A stretch of DNA of 19,637 bases from Clostridiales bacterium (lineage in GTDB: Bacteria; Bacillota; Clostridia; Tissierellales; Sedimentibacteraceae): positions 1 to 19,637 of the forward strand of contig DMWH01000102.1 of assembly GCA_003483345.1 (NCBI GenBank), read 5' to 3'. The position numbers and the translations under genes were made by a program. Below the pieces are notes generated by a model. The model made no database searches and was not told the DNA's origin. It worked only from the letters and a program-made list of their open reading frames with translations. Below, in pieces: positions 15,845 through 19,637 of this stretch. Each line of letters opens with the position of its first letter. The first letter of the stretch is position 1.

Positions 15845-17089
15845 TTATCTATTTTCTATCATCGCTATGAGTTGATTAGTTAATTTTTCGAAATCAAACT
15901 CATAGGCTATCATTCTGCCATTTTGGCCCATTTGTTCTGCTTTTGCATCATCACTACATACATCAATTATTGCTTTTGCAATCTCTTCAGGAGTCTGCAC
16001 GGGAGCGCTTACTCCACATTTGTACCTTTCCAAAATGCTATACCCTGTAGTATAAGTTTGTATTACACACTTGCCTGCAGCTAGGTATTCAAAAAATTTA
16101 TTCTGGCTCTGACCATATTTGTCAAGGCAAGTACTTGAATTATGTAAGATGTTGGCATATGACTTTTTCAGAATTGAGGGTATCATTTTTTTCTCAACCC
16201 TACCTTTAAAAAACACGTTTATGATACGTTCATCTATACATCTTTTCTCAAGTATTTCTTTCTCATCACCCGAGCCATAAATAAGAAATCTAATCTTTTT
16301 ATTAATTTTCTGTACAATTTTAGCTGAATCTAATAGCAAACCTAAATTGTTTACTTTTCTAATCGAACCAGCATATACTATATTCTTGTAATTTTTGTCA
16401 TCTAAGTCGGTATCAGTATAACTATTTTCTTGACTATTTTTATCGAAAGAATTAATTATTACGCCGTTGCCAATGTGTTTTACTTTATTCAAATCAATTT
16501 CTTTATCCCAACCTTGATCAATAATATATTGTTTTCCACCTTCCCAGGTCATAATAACAGCGTCCGCATTTTTATAAATCCACTTTTCACCTTGATATAA
16601 TAATTTCGCTGCCATGCTATTACGCTTTAAAAATCCATAAGCTACTAAACTTTCTGGCCACAAATCTCTAACTTCACAAATACATGGAACACCAAATTTC
16701 TTTGCTATTTTTATCCCAGCTAACAAAGTTAAAGGATGAACACTAGAAGCTAAAATTATATCCGGCTTTCCACAAACTGATGAATATGCTTTAGAAACAG
16801 GAAAAATGTTTAGATAAAAAGATATTATATTTTTTATCCTTTCTTTTCCATTCCCATTATATTTTGGCGTCTTTATAAAAACAAAAGGAATACCATAAAG
16901 ATTGTATGAAATGTATTTATTTCCTGCGGTATCCAAATTTTCATTTAAATTATGTATAGTCGATGCACAAAAAATAGTTGGACTATATCCTGCCTTAATT
17001 AAATTTTCGGCAAACCAATAATGCCTACCAGCCTGATCTTTGTACATGCTTGTAGCATAATGATTAAATATCCAAATGTTTTTTAACAT
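15845..17089 (-). CDS. Family 4 glycosyltransferase (WbuB-like)
   Basis: A 414-residue GT-B transferase. The start NIWIFNHYATSM, then DQAGRHYWFAENLIKAGY, resembles the WbuB family, enzymes that add an amino-deoxysugar such as FucNAc as the second residue. Other marks are ILASSVHPLTLLAG (112-125), the CEVRDLWPESLVAYGFLKR block (138-156), VYAGSIRKVNNLG (238-250), and QSQNKFFEYLAAGK (327-340), the nucleotide-sugar site that replaces the usual EX7E form in this subfamily. It follows the PglC-type initiator and so is the likely second-sugar transferase. The start chosen is the ATG at 17087-17089, just after GAGGA; an upstream in-frame GTG at 17101 has no ribosome binding site. Confidence 0.9.
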   Translation of the reverse strand: MLKNIWIFNHYATSMYKDQAGRHYWFAENLIKAGYSPTIFCASTIHNLNENLDTAGNKYISYNLYGIPFVFIKTPKYNGNGKERIKNIISFYLNIFPVSKAYSSVCGKPDIILASSVHPLTLLAGIKIAKKFGVPCICEVRDLWPESLVAYGFLKRNSMAAKLLYQGEKWIYKNADAVIMTWEGGKQYIIDQGWDKEIDLNKVKHIGNGVIINSFDKNSQENSYTDTDLDDKNYKNIVYAGSIRKVNNLGLLLDSAKIVQKINKKIRFLIYGSGDEKEILEKRCIDERIINVFFKGRVEKKMIPSILKKSYANILHNSSTCLDKYGQSQNKFFEYLAAGKCVIQTYTTGYSILERYKCGVSAPVQTPEEIAKAIIDVCSDDAKAEQMGQNGRMIAYEFDFEKLTNQLIAMIENR

Positions 17090-17132
17090 AAATCCTCGCA
17101 CAATAATTTTAATTATAAATAAACAAAATCAA

Positions 17133-17741
17133 CTAATGTTTTATTCCCCTAAATTCTTCCATCGTAATATTATTTTTGGAATTTATATCAGCCCTTCGAA
17201 AAACCTTTAACACTGTCTGCAAAATAATTTTCAAATCACCTATGAAACTTATATTATTTACATATTTAACATCAAATTTGAACTTATCCTCCCACGATAT
17301 TGCATTACGACCGTTGATTTGTGCTAATCCTGTTAAACCCGGCCTCACATCATGTCGATGTCGTTGTTCTTCGTTATACAAAGGCAAATATTTAACAAGT
17401 AATGGTCTAGGGCCTACTATTGACATGTCACCTTTTAATATATTTATCAGTTCTGGCAATTCATCTATTGATGTCGAACGAAGAAATTTACCGAAAGATG
17501 TCAAGCGTTCACTATCTGGGAGTAATTTTCCATTTTCGTCTCTCTTATCTGTCATAGTTCTGAATTTAAAAATTTCAAAAATCTTACCATTCAAACCCGG
17601 CCTTTCTTGTTTAAATAAAACAGGAGAACCAAGTTTAATTCTTATTAGTGAAAAAACAATCAATAGTAAAGGTGATAGAATTACTAACGCAAAAAAAGAC
17701 AAGATGAAGTCTAAAAAACGTTTGATGTAGTTCTTATACAA
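17133..17741 (-). CDS. PglC-type initiating phosphoglycosyl transferase
   Basis: Transfers a sugar-1-phosphate from a UDP-sugar to undecaprenyl phosphate, the first membrane step. The 202-residue product is the small monotopic form. It has one hydrophobic re-entrant helix with a Ser-Pro kink (about 10-34, SP at 23-24), a KFRTM stretch (59-63), the catalytic Asp93-Glu94 pair in SIDELPELIN, SIVGPRPLL (107-115) and RPGLTGLAQINGRN (133-146). Length matches Campylobacter PglC and Bacillus EpsL, not the long WbaP/WecA types. The start is TTG at 17739-17741, with GAGGTGA four or five bases upstream; no alternative start lies in the first 60 codons. Only nine bases separate it from the acetyltransferase gene. 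The preceding aminotransferase and acetyltransferase suggest UDP-diNAcBac or a similar 4-amino sugar as donor. Confidence 0.93.
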   Translation of the reverse strand: MYKNYIKRFLDFILSFFALVILSPLLLIVFSLIRIKLGSPVLFKQERPGLNGKIFEIFKFRTMTDKRDENGKLLPDSERLTSFGKFLRSTSIDELPELINILKGDMSIVGPRPLLVKYLPLYNEEQRHRHDVRPGLTGLAQINGRNAISWEDKFKFDVKYVNNISFIGDLKIILQTVLKVFRRADINSKNNITMEEFRGIKH

Positions 17742-17750
17742 AATTTCACC

Positions 17751-18353
17751 TCATATTTTCCTTGCTGGAACACCAACATAAGTTCCACCATGTAGAATAT
17801 CGTTTACAACAGCGGCACCAGCACCAATAATACAATTGTCGGCTATCGTTATATTATTTATCACCGTAGCACCAATACCTATATGAGTAGATTTTCCCAC
17901 TCTAACCGTTCCACCTAAAGCAACCTTAGGAGAAAGGTGCACATAATCATCAATAAAATTATCGTGTTCAACTATCGCACCCGTATTGATAATGCAATTA
18001 TTTCCTATTTTTGCTGTCGAATTTATAATTGCATTTGCCATCACAACTGTTCCTTTTCCAATTATTGCATCTTTTGCAATGCAGGCAGTAGGATGAATTG
18101 CGGTAAACAATCTCCCCTTGTTTAATTTATTCGCTATGTTTTCTCTGACATGATTGTCTCCTATAGCTATAACAAATTCACATTCAGAAGCATACTTAAT
18201 ATAATCACAAACTTGTCCTAATATACTGTAGCCAAAAACCTCTCCACTGTCTTTATCATCCAAAAATCCACGCACTATGTTTCCTGACTTTTCAACAATA
18301 TCGGCAACAACTTTGCCATGACCACTGGCTCCGATTATAACAACTTGCTTCAT
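17751..18353 (-). CDS. PglD/NeuD-family sugar N-acetyltransferase
   Basis: Acetyl-CoA-dependent acetylation of the 4-amino group of a UDP-sugar. The 200-residue product has an N-terminal Rossmann-like UDP-binding domain with IIGASGHGKVVADI (6-19) and LDDK (31-34). A left-handed beta-helix built of hexapeptide repeats follows (about 86-190), with the putative catalytic base His130 in VEHDN and the typical end YVGVPARKI. The ATG at 18351-18353 lies two bases after the stop of the aminotransferase and has GTGGA seven bases upstream; a GTG four codons earlier overlaps that stop and is less likely. With the neighbours on both sides it forms the PglE-PglD-PglC order. Composition turns AT-rich from this gene onward. 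O-acetyltransfer is a possible alternative activity. Confidence 0.9.
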   Translation of the reverse strand: MKQVVIIGASGHGKVVADIVEKSGNIVRGFLDDKDSGEVFGYSILGQVCDYIKYASECEFVIAIGDNHVRENIANKLNKGRLFTAIHPTACIAKDAIIGKGTVVMANAIINSTAKIGNNCIINTGAIVEHDNFIDDYVHLSPKVALGGTVRVGKSTHIGIGATVINNITIADNCIIGAGAAVVNDILHGGTYVGVPARKI

Positions 18354-18355
18354 AG

Positions 18356-19498
18356 TTATTTCCACAATCCTTTTACTATTTCAATTACCCTATCTTGCTC
18401 TGCCGCTGTCATTTGTGTGCCGCTAGGCATACATACGCCTTGCTCGAACAGCATTTTGCTAATATCTTGTCCATCTTCTTTTGCGTAGAAATTACATCTA
18501 GCGAATACCGGCTGCAAATGCATCGGTTTCCAGACTGGACGAGATTCGATGTTTTCTTTCTCTAGCGTCTCCATAATATCTAGTGGTTTAACAGGGCTCA
18601 TTTTCGGATCAATACGAATAACAGTAAGCCACTTATTGGATACACCATAATCTGCATCTTCCATAAAAGTAAGTCCGTCTAATCCTGCTAATTCTTTTTT
18701 GTACCTTGCGAAAACTTCTCTTTTTCTAGCAACCCTATCATTGAGAATTTTAATCTGAGCCCTGCCTATACCTGCAACTATATTGCTCATACGGTAGTTA
18801 TAGCCCAATTTTTCATGTTGATAGTAACGAGCTGGTTCACGTGACTGCGTAGCATAGAAACGAGCTTTTTCTATCAACTCTTTGTCATCGCCAATAAGCA
18901 TGCCACCACCGGAAGTGGTGATAATCTTATTACCGTTGAAGGAATAAATGCCTAACTTACCTAAAGTTCCACATTTCTTGCCTTTATAAGTCGAACCCAG
19001 AGATTCAGCTGCATCTTCAACAACTGGTACGTTGTAACGATCTGCAATCGCTATAATTGGTTCCATATCGCAGCTTTGTCCGTAAAGATTGACCACGATA
19101 ACAGCTTTTGGCAATTTGCCTTTTGCCTCTGCGTCTTGAAATGCACGTTCCAATGCAGCTGGCGACATAGTCCATGTATCTTCATCGCAATCAATGAATA
19201 CCGGTGTCGCTCCTTGATAGCAAATAGGGTTTGCACTGGCGGAAAAAGTTAGTGATGAACAAAAAACAGTATCGCCTGGTTTTACATCTAATAAAATAAA
19301 AGCCAAGTGGATGGCAGCTGTTCCTGCACTTAGTGCAGCCGCTGCCTTTGCACCTGAATATTCGACCATTGCCTGCTCAAAAGCATCAACGTTCGGTCCA
19401 AGTGGCGCAATCCAGTTGGTTTCAAAAGCTTCTTTTATGTAGTCTTGCTCATGCCCGCTCATGTGCGGAGCTGAAAGGTAAATGCGTTTTTCCCCCAT
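18356..19498 (-). CDS. PLP-dependent sugar aminotransferase (DegT/DnrJ/EryC1, PglE/EpsN type)
   Basis: Converts a UDP-4-keto-6-deoxy-HexNAc into its 4-amino form, using glutamate as amino donor. The 380-residue product starts MGEKRIYLSAPHMSGHE, as PglE-like proteins do. It shows the PLP phosphate-site SAGTAAIHLA (57-66), VNLYGQSCDM (136-145), EDAAESLGSTYKG (161-173; Asp162 contacts the PLP ring nitrogen), and the Schiff-base Lys191 in SFNGNKIITTSGGG. The Arg/Tyr-rich YYQHEKLGYNYRMSN segment further on is also typical. I prefer the ATG at 19496-19498, where GGAG lies nine bases upstream; two earlier in-frame ATGs (19513, 19507) lack a site. It lies 45 bases after the kinase stop and is richer in G+C than the genes that follow. 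The matching 4,6-dehydratase is not in the window. Confidence 0.92.
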   Translation of the reverse strand: MGEKRIYLSAPHMSGHEQDYIKEAFETNWIAPLGPNVDAFEQAMVEYSGAKAAAALSAGTAAIHLAFILLDVKPGDTVFCSSLTFSASANPICYQGATPVFIDCDEDTWTMSPAALERAFQDAEAKGKLPKAVIVVNLYGQSCDMEPIIAIADRYNVPVVEDAAESLGSTYKGKKCGTLGKLGIYSFNGNKIITTSGGGMLIGDDKELIEKARFYATQSREPARYYQHEKLGYNYRMSNIVAGIGRAQIKILNDRVARKREVFARYKKELAGLDGLTFMEDADYGVSNKWLTVIRIDPKMSPVKPLDIMETLEKENIESRPVWKPMHLQPVFARCNFYAKEDGQDISKMLFEQGVCMPSGTQMTAAEQDRVIEIVKGLWK

Positions 19499-19543
19499 TT
19501 TAACCATCTCCATTGTAAGTATTTGTGATTCTAAAACATTTAA

Positions 19544-19637
19544 TTATTTAGCATTTTCTTTTTCTTCATGTCCGTAGTAATAGTAATACCCATAGCCGTA
19601 TCCGTAGCCATAGCCTTTGGAGGCGACTTCTACTTTG
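19544..19637 (-). CDS. Bacterial tyrosine kinase (CpsD/Wzc-type), C-terminal tail, cut by the right edge
   Basis: Only the last 30 codons are present. They encode a lysine/glutamate-flanked tail with a GYGYGYGYGYYYYYG cluster holding nine tyrosines, then HEEKENAK and a TAA at 19544-19546. Such a Tyr/Gly-rich C-terminus is the autophosphorylation cluster of BY-kinases (CpsD, CapB, Wzc, EpsB), which control polymer length and export. The catalytic domain would lie beyond the right edge. The stop comes 45 bases before the aminotransferase start, so the kinase probably belongs to the same transcript. Whether it is a separate CpsD or a fused Wzc-like protein cannot be told. Confidence 0.8.
   Translation of the reverse strand, partial: KVEVASKGYGYGYGYGYYYYYGHEEKENAK

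Noticed and set aside
17176..17730. 184-codon open frame on the plus strand
   Set aside because: It lies wholly opposite the PglC-type gene, whose catalytic motifs are clear; the plus-strand product has no recognisable domain and is a shadow.

Overview
The window is one long polysaccharide (capsule, EPS or O-antigen-like) biosynthesis locus. Every supported gene lies on the minus strand, so transcription runs from the right edge to the left. Gaps are short and several genes overlap, as in a single operon of about 19 kb that continues past both edges. Purine-rich Shine-Dalgarno sites, frequent GTG/TTG starts, and a tyrosine-rich CpsD/Wzc-type kinase tail next to sugar genes fit a Firmicutes-type genome. 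Negativicutes would be my guess, but only weakly supported. No rRNA, tRNA, CRISPR array, transposase or phage gene was seen.

Layout in order of transcription (right to left). (a) 19637-17133, initiation: the tail of a BY-kinase, then an aminotransferase, a PglD/NeuD-type acetyltransferase and a PglC-type phosphoglycosyl transferase. This is the order expected for making a bacillosamine-like amino sugar and loading it onto undecaprenyl phosphate; the 4,6-dehydratase is not in the window. (b) 17089-12580, first elongation and modification block: a WbuB-like GT4, a UDP-HexNAc 6-dehydrogenase, a cytoplasmic NodB-type deacetylase and a FemAB/GNAT-fold transferase. (c) 12579-12384, the largest intergenic gap, with a 10-bp perfect inverted repeat and a plausible internal promoter. 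(d) 12383-1924, second block: two GT4 enzymes, a Wzy/ligase-type membrane protein, a TupA-type ATP-grasp ligase coupled by ATGA to a DUF362 protein, another GT4, a PglK-like ABC flippase, a DUF115/MptE-like protein and a GT2. (e) 1805-1, UDP-glucose 6-dehydrogenase and a UDP-glucuronate 4-epimerase cut by the left edge, with a REP-like repeat between them.

Working model (inference): PglC-type initiation starts a lipid-linked oligosaccharide, and four GT4s, one GT2 and possibly the DUF115 protein extend it. Uronic acids come from two different dehydrogenases and the epimerase. The deacetylase, FemAB-like protein and ATP-grasp/DUF362 pair trim or decorate the unit inside the cell. The ABC protein flips it, the Wzy-like protein polymerises or transfers it, and the kinase controls the process. 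The least explained parts are the ATP-grasp/DUF362 pair, the DUF115 protein, and a PglK-type flippase beside a Wzy-type protein with no Wzx in view.

Composition is mosaic. The flanking genes (about 1-1805 and 18356 onward) are visibly richer in G+C than the very AT-rich interior (about 1806-18355), as if a variable cassette had been exchanged between conserved flanks. Several starts were moved from the longest ORF to a codon with a better ribosome binding site; each entry gives the reason.
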